From the NCBI GenBank assembly GCA_030686995.1, contig CM060685.1, positions 129,109,823-129,173,822 on the forward strand: a stretch of DNA of 64,000 nucleotides. The letters run 5' to 3'. The DNA is from Artemisia argyi. Taxonomy: Eukaryota; Streptophyta; Magnoliopsida; Asterales; Asteraceae. How positions within the stretch are numbered: position 1 is the first letter of the stretch; every line of letters starts with the position of its first letter. The position numbers were made by a program, and so were the translations under genes. The notes beneath the pieces were generated by a model, which worked only from the letters and a program-made list of their open reading frames with translations, was not told the DNA's origin and searched no databases. Positions 36,507 to 47,501 of the stretch are shown here, piece after piece.

Positions 36507-36984
36507 TGTTGGGAATTATACTAACAGTTACCACGGCTAAGAGAAGAAGTTACAACTGCAGAAGATTGTACTTGCAGTGGAAACTTATTACCACTGCAAG
36601 AACAATATATTACCACTGCTTATTAGATAATTGTTAGGAAACGCGTCTAGATAAATATAGAATAGATCTTGTGTATATCTTATTCTATTAGCTTTATACT
36701 TATCTTGTAGAAGAGGACTCCTTGTGCTATAAAAGGAGATCCTAGGTTATAAGTTGATATATACGTTTTCCTAGAGCTTCAAGGTGTAACCTTAGTGATA
36801 TCAAGATCACTCGTATTATTATCATTAATAATATTGGAGCTAATAGTTTGTTTACATATACTGTTTATATACAACTGTCTTACTCACAATCAAACTTCTA
36901 AGTGTTACTAAGTAGATTCCGCATACTTAGTGATATAATTCAAAGTATCAATCTAACACAAGTTCAAGGTGTTTAGATCCATCA
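36507..36984 (+). repeat. 3' LTR of the nested copia element
   Basis: 478 bp, the same length as the 5' LTR. About six substitutions by eye, mostly transitions. Followed by the TSD AGTGG. Confidence 0.97.
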
Positions 36985-39920
36985 AGTGGCAACGTATCTT
37001 GAAGTAGAAGTGTCAAGAAGTAACTGCTAACTATGGACCAATCTGCAAAAGATGGTCTAACGTGCCACAAATACAACACCCAAAGCTCAATGTGCTGTAT
37101 ACATTTAAGAAAAACAAAATAAATCTAATTAATTCAATTAACATATAAAGTGCACAATCTGATTAATTCCATTAAAATAAATCTGATTACATTATTTAAT
37201 ATACGAATTTAACTATGGACCATTACCTCGTCGCGGAACCAGCCTTCACGAGTCTCATCCATCCCAACAAAACAATCCCAAAAATGATGATCTACAACTA
37301 TATCATTGCACCAAGGAAACTTGCAAAGAGGTTGGCCATTATTTGTAATAAAAGCCTCCAACTCACGATCAACATAAACTTTATCAATCCTCTTGAATGG
37401 CTGTTTTAGGTCCTATACATTATACAAAATAAACATAAATAAAGACATGTATCAACTTAAGTGTGTTTGGCCATAAATGAAGACATGTATCAACTTAAGT
37501 GTAATTGACTATAATACCATACTTACGATGGTCATAGCAAGGACATAAAAAGGTACATGTATACTTGAGGTTTCTACTTCCTAGTATGGTAATATGTATA
37601 ATGTAGCTATCATAACCATGAGCTAATTTTAAGTAGAAACTCTAGCACCAGTAAATATATACGGACTAGGATAATACCTCTTGCCAAGGTTTGAGATCTT
37701 TACATCTCTGGATCATAGCAGGAGTTAACTGGGAGATCGTTCTTTTGACTTGATCAAGGGTTGGAAGTTTGTCATCATCATCTACATCCTTAAATTCCGG
37801 CCTTAGTACTAATGTATGCTGCCTCTTCTTTGATCCACCATTAGCAAGTTGCATGTGTGGGGCCTTGAGTACATAGTTTCTAATCTGCACATTTTTTTCC
37901 TCTTCCTTCAGGACTCTCAGCCTCTCTTCCCTTTTTGCAGATACACGTCGAATCTCAGCCTCCTGCTTTTTAGTTGCTAAGCGTTCTTGCGTAGCCAAAT
38001 AAACACAATCCTCGTACAACAAAAAATACGAATAACCATACAAACTTAAAATTAACTTTATACATGTATTATAGTTAAAATAGTAAATACCTCTTCGACA
38101 TCTTTCTCGGATAGTTTCTCATCTTTGAGAAACTCATTCTGGATTTCTGACTCAAACAATTCTAGGAAATTATGATTTAAATTCGGGCAGTACTCATCAG
38201 CAATATAAGCATCCTTATCATCATTGTCGAATTTATCCTGTAAATATATTTTATTAAGTAAAATGTAAGGTCCATCAACTGACTATATATTTTATTAAGA
38301 AATATTAAAAGGTAATTACTTTTTCCGGTTCTTTGTGCTCTTTCTCATCAAAGTTATGCAACTTGTATCGGGTCAGGTCATTCTCATCAACTTTGTGCAA
38401 TTTGTTCTGCACACGTTCTTTTTCAGCAACTTTGTTCAATTTGTTCTGCCCGTGTTCCTTCATTTTTCTCGTAATATACTGGGTGACACAAATGATATAG
38501 TACATGATGAATCAGTGAATAAATTTTTGCTAATCCAAACACCTCAGCAAAACAAGAAGCATATAGTTAAGGTTATAAACAAACCTGAACAACAGTTTCA
38601 AGTTTGTGAACCTGTGATCTCAAACTGTTGACTTCTGCAGGTAACAACATAAAACCATTACATATACCCTGCAATGTCCTAACACGATCCTGAAGAGTAT
38701 ATGATGCTTGTGGCACTGGAACTTCATTGTCAATATCATGAATTTTAGCACGAAGTGCTGCTCGTTTAGACAAATAATCTTCAAAAAGACCTCCACGGTT
38801 AACAGCAGGTGCGGGTCTCGGTGCATACCAGTTAAAAAACCTAATGCCTTTCGTGTACCATTCTGTATCAGCCTCAGCTCTCGTAGGATATAGATCATGG
38901 TTTATTTCTTTCAACTAACAAAAAAATAAAAACCAAATATAAGCAAAGTATCCAACAAAAATATAAGCAAAAACAAAATGTATGTTAACAAATAACTAAG
39001 ATGAACTTAATGAACACTTGCCTCGGGATAAAGCTGACCGAAATCCTCCCTTGCTTGAAAAGGCACCTTCTTAGACCATGAAAGTGCTCTTGGGATGAGA
39101 TCGAGTCCCTTATTCCACCAACGCAAACTCTCGGTAGAAACCTCTAAAATCCATATCTGAAGAAAAAAATAAAAATTAAAAAAAAAAAAAACAGACAAAC
39201 ATTATTAAAATAATTACAAATAAATAAATAATAAGGTCAAAGATTTGGTGTAATAATTCTGACCTTGAAAGCAAAAACAAACCCTGCCAAAGAATATTCC
39301 AACTTCTTTTTTGAGTAGGTATTTCGAATGGCATTGTACAACTGTCTCCAAATGTGTTCGCCCCAATGAAAGTCATTCCAGTTTTCAAAATTCTCAACCA
39401 TCCGAAGATATACATCATCGACCACGGATAACATTTCACGACCCATAAATATGACCTGAGCTGACAACAAAAGACAAACTCGGACCGCGTCTTCATCAGA
39501 TAGTTTTGTCCAAAATTCTTCTGTCTCAATCAAACATAGAAGGTCTATGGTTTTTAAATCCACACCTACCCTGTCAGGAAATACACGGTCGCAAAATATG
39601 ATATCACCAGTTCTAAACTTACGGAAACTAGGCATTCCAAATTTAAAACCAGTTATGAGGTGAAATTGACGGCGTCCAAAATGAAGATGATGTCCATTAA
39701 CAAGATAAATCAGTGGCAAATCATATTGAGCATCATCAGACTTAATTTGTTTTTGAAGCATGTAATGTATAAGACCCTCATTGTTCTCAAAGTAATTTAA
39801 ATCCAACCATGGACCAAAGCATGTTGACCGAAACAGTCTACGACGATTCTCAGATAATCTGTCTTTAATCAATTGAAAGTAAAGCAATTTGCTTCGAATG
39901 TGAACCTTGACAGAAGATTC

Positions 39921-41761
39921 CTATATCAATAAACAAGTGTCAAAGATAGTTTAGCGAAACACACATAATAAAACATGAACGCCAAAGAACACTAATATAT
40001 AACTACATCTTATTGAAATCTTATCAAAGTCTATGTATGTCAATACAGGTTCTAAAACAGGTTTTAAAATAGATTCTAAAACAGGTTCTAAAAGGGCTAC
40101 TAGTAGACCAGAATAAGCTTTCTAAATAAGCCCCAAGTAGCAATTCAAAGGTAGAGTGTGTGATATGCTAAAATGAATATGAAACTATCAATTATGTTCA
40201 TACTACTCCTAATCCTAAAAACAAATTCAATAATAATCAAATGGAGTAAAAGACCAAAACTGTCACAAGCTTACTAACTGGTCCTAATCCAAACACTCCT
40301 TAATGAACTGATTTGAAACTTTAACAAAGCAACTAGATAAACTAACCCATGAAACTATCAATTATGTTCATACTAAGAAATATTACACAGATATAAGTAT
40401 AGGAACATGAAAATTAACAACAAAATTCCACATATTCTCAATTATGCAGGATGAACAGAAAATTAACAACAAAATTCCACAGATTCTCTAACTAAAGATT
40501 TACCAAAGGTTAATCGGCATTGTTACTAGGAGTGTAACAATGTAGTTGTGAGTTGTAACCATAACAAAGCTTGGATATTTGCCAACCAAAGCTTGGATAT
40601 TTACCAAAGGTCGAATCAAGTATCAAACTGAGTTCACACATCAGTACAAGTAACTTCTGTATAGCACTTATATATGCCAACTATGATATTTGATAGTGTT
40701 ATAAACTGGAAAATATTGACTGTGACTTGATGGTAACTAAATGTTGAGCATATTGGCACAATACAACTGAGTCTAAAAGTTAGAATTCTTTCAAGTATGT
40801 GAAACAATTGGGCATAAAGCAGAAAATATGATTGCGAGCATAATCCAGGTGCTGGAATTCTTTTACACGATTGTAACAACTAAATTATGACTACAACTAA
40901 AAGGAATTAATCCCTATATATGGGCATAAAGTAGGTAAACAGTTTAAATGCTATAAGATTGTAACAACTAAATTATGACTACAACTAAAAAATTTAGAAC
41001 ATTCCATTTAGCAGAAGCATAAAGTTTCGATAAATTACCAGAAGGATACAACCATCCGGATAAATTACTAGAAGAAAAACGCCGCCTAACATTATCTACT
41101 TCCTAAGATTAAAGATATCCCAAAAACTCAACCTCTACCAAAACTGAACTACGCTCATAAGTCATAACCCAATTATCACCAAAATAAACCATATAAATTC
41201 AAAAGAACAGTCAAGAACATTAACCTTCAAGCTGTATATGGTGCAGGGCACTAAAAGTCCAAACAACTAAGTTTCAACTACAAACTACCTTAAATAAGTC
41301 TTAACAACCTATTAAATAAGCAATTAACATTAGACAAATAAGCCCCAAAATTTTTACCTAATCGACCAAAAAATTAAGAAATTAAAATTACACAAATAAG
41401 CCCCAAAATAATTGTAAAACAACATATATTAGACAAATAAACCTAAACAACAACAAATTAAGGAAAAAACTTACCATTTCATAGTATGAAAAGATTGACT
41501 GGAGATATGTTTTGATTTGAGTGTGTGTGGATTTGAGTGTGTGTGGATTTGTCAGTAATAATACATATATTAATACAAAATACATCAAATTATTATTTAC
41601 AAATAATAAACAAAAATTAATCAAATAAAAAAGATATGAAGTACATAATCAAGATTTTGCTTATTTTCAATGTACTTACTTTTGTACTTTTCGCACATTC
41701 GCCGGAAATCGCACGTTCTGGGATCGCACATATGCGTGGGTGGGGGGATGTACGATGGTAG
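39921..41761. other. 5' region of the MULE peptidase gene: long intron and promoter side
   Basis: No domain-bearing ORF. A possible first exon on the minus strand (ATGAAATG then GTAAGT, about 41478-41471) would make 39921-41470 an intron, but its phase does not fit the next exon simply. GTGCGAT words recur close to the terminal repeat. Confidence 0.4.
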
Positions 41762-41933
41762 AGTGGGTGGGCCTCCAATGATTGGTATTCATCTCTTTTT
41801 CATGGACACGTGGCAAGAAACTAATGGAATCGCACTATCGCACATTAGCACTTGACTAAATTGGAAACACTAGCTACTTTTGTCATTGGTGGAGAAATGC
41901 AGCAAGAAAATGTCCTCATCTCGTAATTAACGC
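41762..41933 (-). repeat. Right terminal inverted repeat of the MULE
   Basis: Reverse complement of 20300-20471 with about 7 mismatches in 172. Followed by the TSD ATGATCAAG. Confidence 0.93.
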
Positions 41934-42061
41934 ATGATCAAGGAACCCCAATGGTCTATGAAAAACAGGCAATGATCTTTAACAATTTAGTTTTTACTCG
42001 TTTCATGACCTATACATATAACGGGTATATTTTTTAGCTATAATATAATAATGTACATTAA

Positions 42062-42882
42062 CGCTCTGTTCTCAAGTTAAATTTTTGAAGAATGGAAGAG
42101 GATGGGATGGGAAGGGGAAAGTAGGGAATGACATTGTGAAAAAAGTCGTTATTTTTATTTGTGTTCTTGAGTTTTTATTTTAAGTTGCAAGGAAAAGAAA
42201 GGAAGCTACCCAAATTACAAATATACCCTCAAAACAAAATTTACTCTTCACATGAAATACTATCCCGCTTTTGCTATTAAAAAAAAAAAAAAAAACCTTT
42301 TTAATTTATGTCGAGTTAGAAGTTATGATTTGGTCACACATAGCCACATAGGATCTGTATAAGTGGCCTGTTAAAACCTTTTTAATTTATGTCGAGTTAG
42401 AAATTATGTAAATTTCTTCAATAATTGTAATTCTAAAATCGAAAATCTTCCATTTATTGGTAATCCAAATCAACTTAACACATAATTGCCTAAGCGTACA
42501 AATTTTGACGAGATCATGTACAAATGTCAAGAACAGAAATATGAAGAGCTACCTGGCCTACCCATATTGAAAGCATATTGCAGATTATAAATGATCACTG
42601 CTTGTATATCACAAACGTAACCAAGAAACAAGATGATGTCAAGGAACGTAAAACAAGGATATATTTGTAATTTAACCAAAGCCCATGTTCTCAGTTATAC
42701 CCATTCCCTTCTGATCATCCCAAATATGGGCGGATTACAAATACATACAAAAGTCCATCCCTTCCCTCCCTCCCACCTTCCCCTCCCCTACCTTTCCATC
42801 TTAAAAAAACTCAAGAACGCCCATTTTTTTTATTTCCCTTCCCCTTCCATTACTTTAAAAAAAAAAACTCGAGAACAGAGCG
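42062..42882. mobile_element. Foldback element, possibly PIF/Harbinger-derived
   Basis: Ends CGCTCTGTTCTC and GAGAACAGAGCG are exact inverted repeats, continued by GGAAGGGGA/TCCCCTTCC-rich arms. TAA flanks both sides (42059-42061, 42883-42885), a PIF/Harbinger-type TSD. The interior has a ~35-bp direct repeat (CCTTTTTAATTTATGTCGAG) at about 42296 and 42377, and no transposase. Confidence 0.65.
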
Positions 42883-42885
42883 TAA

Positions 42886-43550
42886 GTATTCTTCATAAGA
42901 TTTGGGATGGCTTACTGATTCTGGTCTATCAATTTTGATAAGTCAGATAAACATTTTTGAGTGTTTGGATACATGCTAACTGATTATGATTATCTGTTAT
43001 TATTTCACAACCAATGAAAATAGTTATAATATAATTATCAATTGTACTTTTTGTGAATCCCCCTTTAAAACTAGTCAAAAATACCATTCAAAATATCCTT
43101 ATAACCCAACAATTTTGCAACATGCCTCGTGCCGATATATTCCATGTAATGTAAGTATAAAAATGATAGTTACCTACCAACGGGCCAAATATTGGTCTAG
43201 CTTTTCAAGCAGGACATAACAAATTGCCGAATTGGGACCAATATAGCTTTTCAATCCTGCCGACATACGCGACCATCTCCTTCATGAGAGCGAGGTTATT
43301 AAATATAGTGTAGCTTACACATCACGGTAAACTCCAATGCTTCTAATCTTAAGCTCTTAGCCGTACGAGTAATTTTTAGGTGAGAAAAAATCACATTGCA
43401 TATTTGCATAATCATGCATACGCAGAAGGATATGTTCTCATTCAAAGTAACGGTATGTTGCGCCTTTTTATTTATTTACTTATTTATTTATTTATTTATT
43501 TATTTATTTTCTTGTAATGGGATGTTTAATTCTTCAACTTTGAGAAAACG
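42886..43550. other. No gene seen between foldback elements
   Basis: AT-rich, with a (TTTA)n run at 43468-43508 and no convincing ORF. Confidence 0.4.
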
Positions 43551-43789
43551 AAAGGGAAAATTATCTTAAAAAGCATCATATTTGACACTTTTAACTGTTG
43601 TGTGTACTCAACTTTTTTTCTTCCTAAAGTATCACTAAACTTTGTAATTTGGTACATTGTGTGTACCCAGTGACCTGATAACCGGGCTCGTCCTACGTGG
43701 AGCCGGTTGCTTGCCAACTCAGCTTGTCATACGTACACACAATGGTAAAAAATGTCAAATATGATGCATTTTTAGATAATTTTCCCTTT
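43551..43789 (+). mobile_element. MITE, copy A of an inverted pair
   Basis: Begins AAAGGGAAAATTATCT and ends with its reverse complement; inverted arms extend ~50 bases (GCATCATATTTGACA). The core CCTACGTGGAGCCGGTTGC is found inverted in copy B. No ORF. Confidence 0.8.
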
Positions 43790-44570
43790 AAAATACCAAA
43801 AAACATATTTTCGAAAAAAAATTTAAAAAATTCGAAAAATTTTCTAATTTTTTTTTGAATTTCTAAAAATTTCTAAAAATATTTTTTAGAAAAAAAAATT
43901 TCTAAAAATATTTTATAAAAAAAATCGAATAAAATTTTTTTCGAATAAATTAAAAAAAAATATTTGAATAAAAATATTTTTTAGAAAAAATGTTTTTTAA
44001 AAAATATTTTTATTCAAATATTTTTCTAAATTTTTTTTATTTTTTTCTAAAAATATTTTTTCTAAAATATTTTTTTTCTAAAAATATTTTTTTCTCTAAA
44101 ATATTGTTTAGAAAAAATGAATAAAAATAACTTTCTAAAAAATATTTTAGATTTTTTTTTTAATTTTTTTCAAAAAAAATTAGAAAATTTTTCGAAATTT
44201 TAAATTTTTTTTTTCTAAAATATTTTTTTTCTAAAAATATTTTTTTCTCTAAAATATTGTTTAGAAAAAAATGAATAAAAATAATTTTCTAAAAAAAATT
44301 TTAGATTTTTTTTTAAAATTTTTTTCAAAAAAAATTAGAAAATTTTTTGAATTTTTAAAATTTTTTTTTTCGAAAATATGTTTTTAGAATTTTAAAATTC
44401 AAAAACATTTTTTCGAAAACCTTTTTTTTAAATTCAAAAACATTTTTTCAATAACATTTATTTATTTTTTCTAAAAAATATTTTTAGAAAAAAAAAATTC
44501 TAAAAAAAAATTTAGAAAAAAAAAATTAGAAAAAAAATATGAAAAATTTAGAATTTTTTTTTTAATAAAG
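43790..44570. repeat. Very AT-rich degenerate TTTCTAAAAATATTTTTT array
   Basis: About 780 bases of A/T with rare C and G, composed of TTTCTAAAAATATTTTT, AAAATTCGAAAAATTTT and TTAGAAAAAATG words in both orientations, so it can fold on itself repeatedly. A near-exact ~100-bp duplication covers about 44060-44160 and 44210-44310. Confidence 0.75.
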
Positions 44571-44961
44571 ATGAGGGTTTTGGCGAGGGTTTTGGCGGCG
44601 CCGTCATACTTGACCCTCCAGTTGGCGGCGCAGTTGTTTCAGAAACAATGGTGGTAGAAATCTCCTCCCATGATTATTTTTCATGATCTTTAACTGTAGC
44701 TGACCTTGTTGAAGATGGCATAAAAGGGTCCCAGAAATCCCATGTGAGCGACATCAACATGAAGGAAATGATGAATAGTTTATAGTGGTGGTGGCGGCGT
44801 ATATTAAAGCGAGGTGGTAGTGGTGTATTTGGCCGGAATTTGGCCAGAAATGATGAGTGTGGGTGAGGCCGAGAAGAAGAGACAAATGATGTGTGTGGGT
44901 AATGGTGGATTATGGTTTTTTTGTGAATAATATATTAAGTTGGGGAAAAGGGAAAAAAAAT
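44571..44961. other. No gene seen; short GC-richer segment between MITE copies
   Basis: Contains TGGCGGCGCCGTCA and TTGGCGGCGCAGTTG and a GGTGGTGGCGGCG stretch. No ORF long enough to support a gene. Confidence 0.35.
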
Positions 44962-45192
44962 AAAGGGAAAATTATCTAAAAATGCATCATATTTAACACT
45001 TTTTATCATTGTGTGTATGTAGGACGAGCTGATTTGGCAAGCAACCGGCTCCACGTAGGACGAGTCCGGTTATCAGGTCACCGGGTACACAGAATGTACC
45101 AAATTACAAAATTTAGTGATACTTTAGGGGAAAAAAAAGTTGAGTACACACAACGGGAAAAAGTGTCAAATATGATGCTTTTTTAGATGACC
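44962..45192 (-). mobile_element. MITE, copy B, inverted relative to copy A
   Basis: Same terminal AAAGGGAAAATTATCT and GATGCATTTT arms; the core reads GCAACCGGCTCCACGTAGG, the reverse of copy A. The right terminus has lost the last bases of the arm (TTTTTAGATGACC). Confidence 0.8.
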
Positions 45193-45729
45193 TGGCTGTA
45201 TGGATGGAACTTGTAAAATTTTTCCTTTAATAAGGAATGCTGTTATTTAAATGTTATTCATTATTATCGTTACTTAGCATGGCCAAATAGAACTAATTGC
45301 CAAACAGGCAAACTATATAGATATAGATATATAAATATATGATGCATCTAGCCCTCTCTATATAGGACATAACACTTATTTCATGTTCCAAAATATACAC
45401 AACAATTTGGAGTAACCATTTCACTAGCTATTAGTCGTTTACAACAACGTCGGTTGATTACGTTCTCAAATTTATGGCATTGAGCCATTGAGGTGTGCTA
45501 TTTTTGTATGTTTTGCACTAATTATGGTGTTTTCAACTATAGGTGAAGTTAATTAGAGTTTTTACAATCTTATATCACTTCATTGTTTGTTTCGCTTACT
45601 ATAAGTTTATCGAACAAGTAATTATTAAAAAGTGTCATATAAAAGGTATCCGCTATTCAATATATTTGTCCTAATGAGCGTTCATTGCTACTCTTTGTGA
45701 TTAAAATTACACATCCTATTTGACTTGTA

Positions 45730-46117
45730 CTAGTTATAATACGCGTACACGGGTTTTTTAAAATTTTTTGAATCATATATTTTTATTTATTAAAAGCAAA
45801 TAATTTAATCTTTGTTTTGTTTGATTTATGATGTTTAATTATAGTTTTTTATTATTAAAGATAATTATTTAAAAATTTTAATCTTATTATTAATTGCATC
45901 TTATCTATATTTTTTGTATTTATCTTCTACTTGTGTTAATTGTATCTTATCTGTATTTTTTGTATTTATCTTCTACTTGTGTTATGGATAAATATAAAAT
46001 GTTACATAATAAGAAAATAATCTTTTTTTTTAAATACAATTATTACTAAATAAGGTATTAATTGATTTTTTTGAAATGAAAAATTCCCAATAGGGTTTCA
46101 TTTTATTATATAAAAGA
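45730..46117 (-). mobile_element. Short non-autonomous Helitron, related to the one at 19709
   Basis: On the minus strand it begins TCTTTTATATAATAAAATG (preceded by A) and ends CGTATTATAACTAG (followed by T). The interior matches 19709-20060 in reverse (for example CCTATTGGGAATTT, GATTATTTTCTTATTA). CCCGTGTACGCG lies before the terminus. A ~53-bp internal duplication (TATTTATCTTCTACTTGTGT) makes it longer than the other copy. Confidence 0.75.
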
Positions 46118-46132
46118 TTAAGAAAAAGAAGG

Positions 46133-46136
<4 letters not shown>

Positions 46137-46213
<77 letters not shown>
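46137..46213. repeat. (TA)n microsatellite
   Basis: About 38 TA units; the source of spurious Tyr-Ile ORFs. Confidence 0.95.
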
Positions 46214-46218
<5 letters not shown>

Positions 46219-46220
46219 AG

Positions 46221-46588
46221 GATCCAATGAGAAGAAAACTTAAAATGAGAAGGATGAGAAATAATTATAACCACACATTTGAGATGCATCAACTTGATTT
46301 AGATGCATCTCTATTCATTTAGATGCATCCCAATTAATTTCGGAGTGAAAACGATGCAAAGTAGTACTAACAATAAATTTGACCCGCCGAGGACAAAAAA
46401 TGTATAGGATTCGTCTAACTTGATGAAATGCATCTAATATATGTATATGCATTTAATTTTTTGCTAGAAAATATATTATGGTGCATCTAAAAGACTAGGA
46501 ATGCATCTAATTCAAGTTGATGCATCTCAAATATGTAGTTTTAATTATTTCTCATCCTTCTCATTTTAAGTTTTCTTCTCATTTGATC
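46221..46588. mobile_element. MITE with ~75-bp inverted arms and GATGCAT repeats
   Basis: The left arm GATCCAATGAGAAGAAAACT and right arm (reverse complement GATCAAATGAGAAGAAAACT) pair with few mismatches for ~75 bases. About ten ATGCAT palindromes (AGATGCATC) fill the interior. The TSD is not clear. No ORF. Confidence 0.75.
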
Positions 46589-46889
46589 TTTGGTGTGTAT
46601 ATATATAAACTTTATTCTATGTAGGTTATTGGGCCTAATATCGGAATGTCCATAGATTATAAAGATAGCCAACAGCCTTAAAGTCCAATAGCTGTATCTA
46701 TCTTAATCGTCCCAAGGCTAGATATCCAATTTGCCCCCTTAAAGTCCAATAGCGTTCACTCTAGACGATTTGAAATTCGGAAAGATTGCCCAATTTTGCA
46801 TGTTTAAACTTAATTAGGAACAAAAAAGAGTAAATTTTAGGCCCAAGGCTAGATATCTCTTTTGGTTGGTTGATCGAATGAAGAGGAGC

Positions 46890-47138
46890 TATGGGTGAGC
46901 AAAAAAATCGAAATATTCGAATAAATTGAAAACTGAAATCGAATCAAAATCGAAAATAACTGAATCGAACTAATAACCGAACCGAATTTGCCAAAACCGA
47001 ACCAAACTGAACTTTTAGTTCGGTTCTCGGTTTGGATATAATTTTGATAATCAAAACCGAAAACAGAACCAAAAACCGAATTCATATAAATTTATATATT
47101 TTTTATATATTTATATATATAAAAAGATCAATAAAACG

Positions 47139-47229
<91 letters not shown>

Positions 47230-47501
47230 CCTAATATTAAAAAATACTTTTTATGTTTGAAATAACCTTTTTTGGTTAAATATATTTGTATATTTTTCTT
47301 TTTTTTAAATAAAGTGTGTAATTCGGTTAAACCGAAAATCGAACCTAACCAAACCGAACTAGAATTCAACCAAACCGAACCGAAAACCGAATTTGAATTC
47401 AATTTGGTTTGGTTCACGGTTTGACCCTAAAAAACTTTTAACCGAATTAGCCGAACCGAATTAACCGAATAACCCGAAAACCGAACCGATCAACACCCCT
47501 A
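46890..47501 (+). mobile_element. Non-autonomous hAT element, ~610 bp
   Basis: Begins TATGGGTGAGC and ends (reverse complement) TAGGGGTGTTGATCGG, the same end type as the element at 8131. Subterminal regions are dense in CCGAAC/GTTCGG words. The interior is a long TA microsatellite (47139-47222). Flanks AGAGGAGC and GAGGGAGC form an imperfect 8-bp TSD, and a nearby paralogous segment (about 47785) shows what the site looks like without it. Confidence 0.75.

Larger units (their letters stand above)
25170..36984 (+). mobile_element. Near-complete SIRE-like Ty1/copia retrotransposon, young insertion
   Basis: Two 478-bp LTRs (25170-25647, 36507-36984) differ at about 6 positions by eye (roughly 1.3%). 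They are flanked by a perfect 5-bp TSD, AGTGG (25165-25169, 36985-36989). Inside: primer-binding site, gag, pol in the overlapping -1 frame, a minus-strand ORF, a duplicated spacer, a 978-residue extra ORF and a polypurine tract. It sits in an exon of the MULE peptidase gene. Two nonsense codons in pol and one in the minus-strand ORF suggest it is now defective despite its youth. Confidence 0.96.
24733..39920 (-). pseudogene. DUF1985 / Ulp1-like (C48) cysteine peptidase gene, split by a copia element
   Basis: Exons (minus strand): 39920-39264, 39156-39022 (GC-AG donor AG|GCAAGT), 38914-38585, 38478-38320, 38237-38091, 38010-37678, 37412-37227, 37094-36985 joined to 25164-25113, and 25037-24733. 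All listed introns are phase 0 and no stop interrupts the exons. Exon 1 listed carries the DUF1985-like block (LVNGHHLHFGRRQFHLITGF). Middle exons are Lys/Glu-rich with a degenerate QNKLxKVxE repeat. The last two carry the C48 fold: WHVRPSFADWSIV, catalytic His in KKHWFVAQ, Asp in FYDS, Gln and Cys in KQGGVFGDCRVF. The true start is uncertain; a candidate first exon is near 41478. Such proteins are de-SUMOylase-like; whether MULE versions act on SUMO is not shown. The copia insertion destroys this copy. Confidence 0.85.
20300..41933. mobile_element. KI-MULE (Kaonashi-like Mutator element) with a nested copia insertion
   Basis: Both ends begin GCGTTAATTACGAGATGAGG and pair as 172-bp inverted repeats with about 7 mismatches. 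The flanks carry a perfect 9-bp TSD, ATGATCAAG (20291-20299, 41934-41942), the Mutator signature. Inside are a mudrA-like transposase (plus) and a convergent DUF1985/Ulp1-like peptidase gene (minus), the pairing described for Arabidopsis Kaonashi elements. Without the 11.8 kb copia insert and its TSD copy the element is about 9.8 kb. The transposase has stops, so this copy would need transposase supplied in trans. Confidence 0.93.

Noticed and set aside
46030..47417. ORFs made of Tyr-Ile repeats
   Set aside because: Translations of TA microsatellites.
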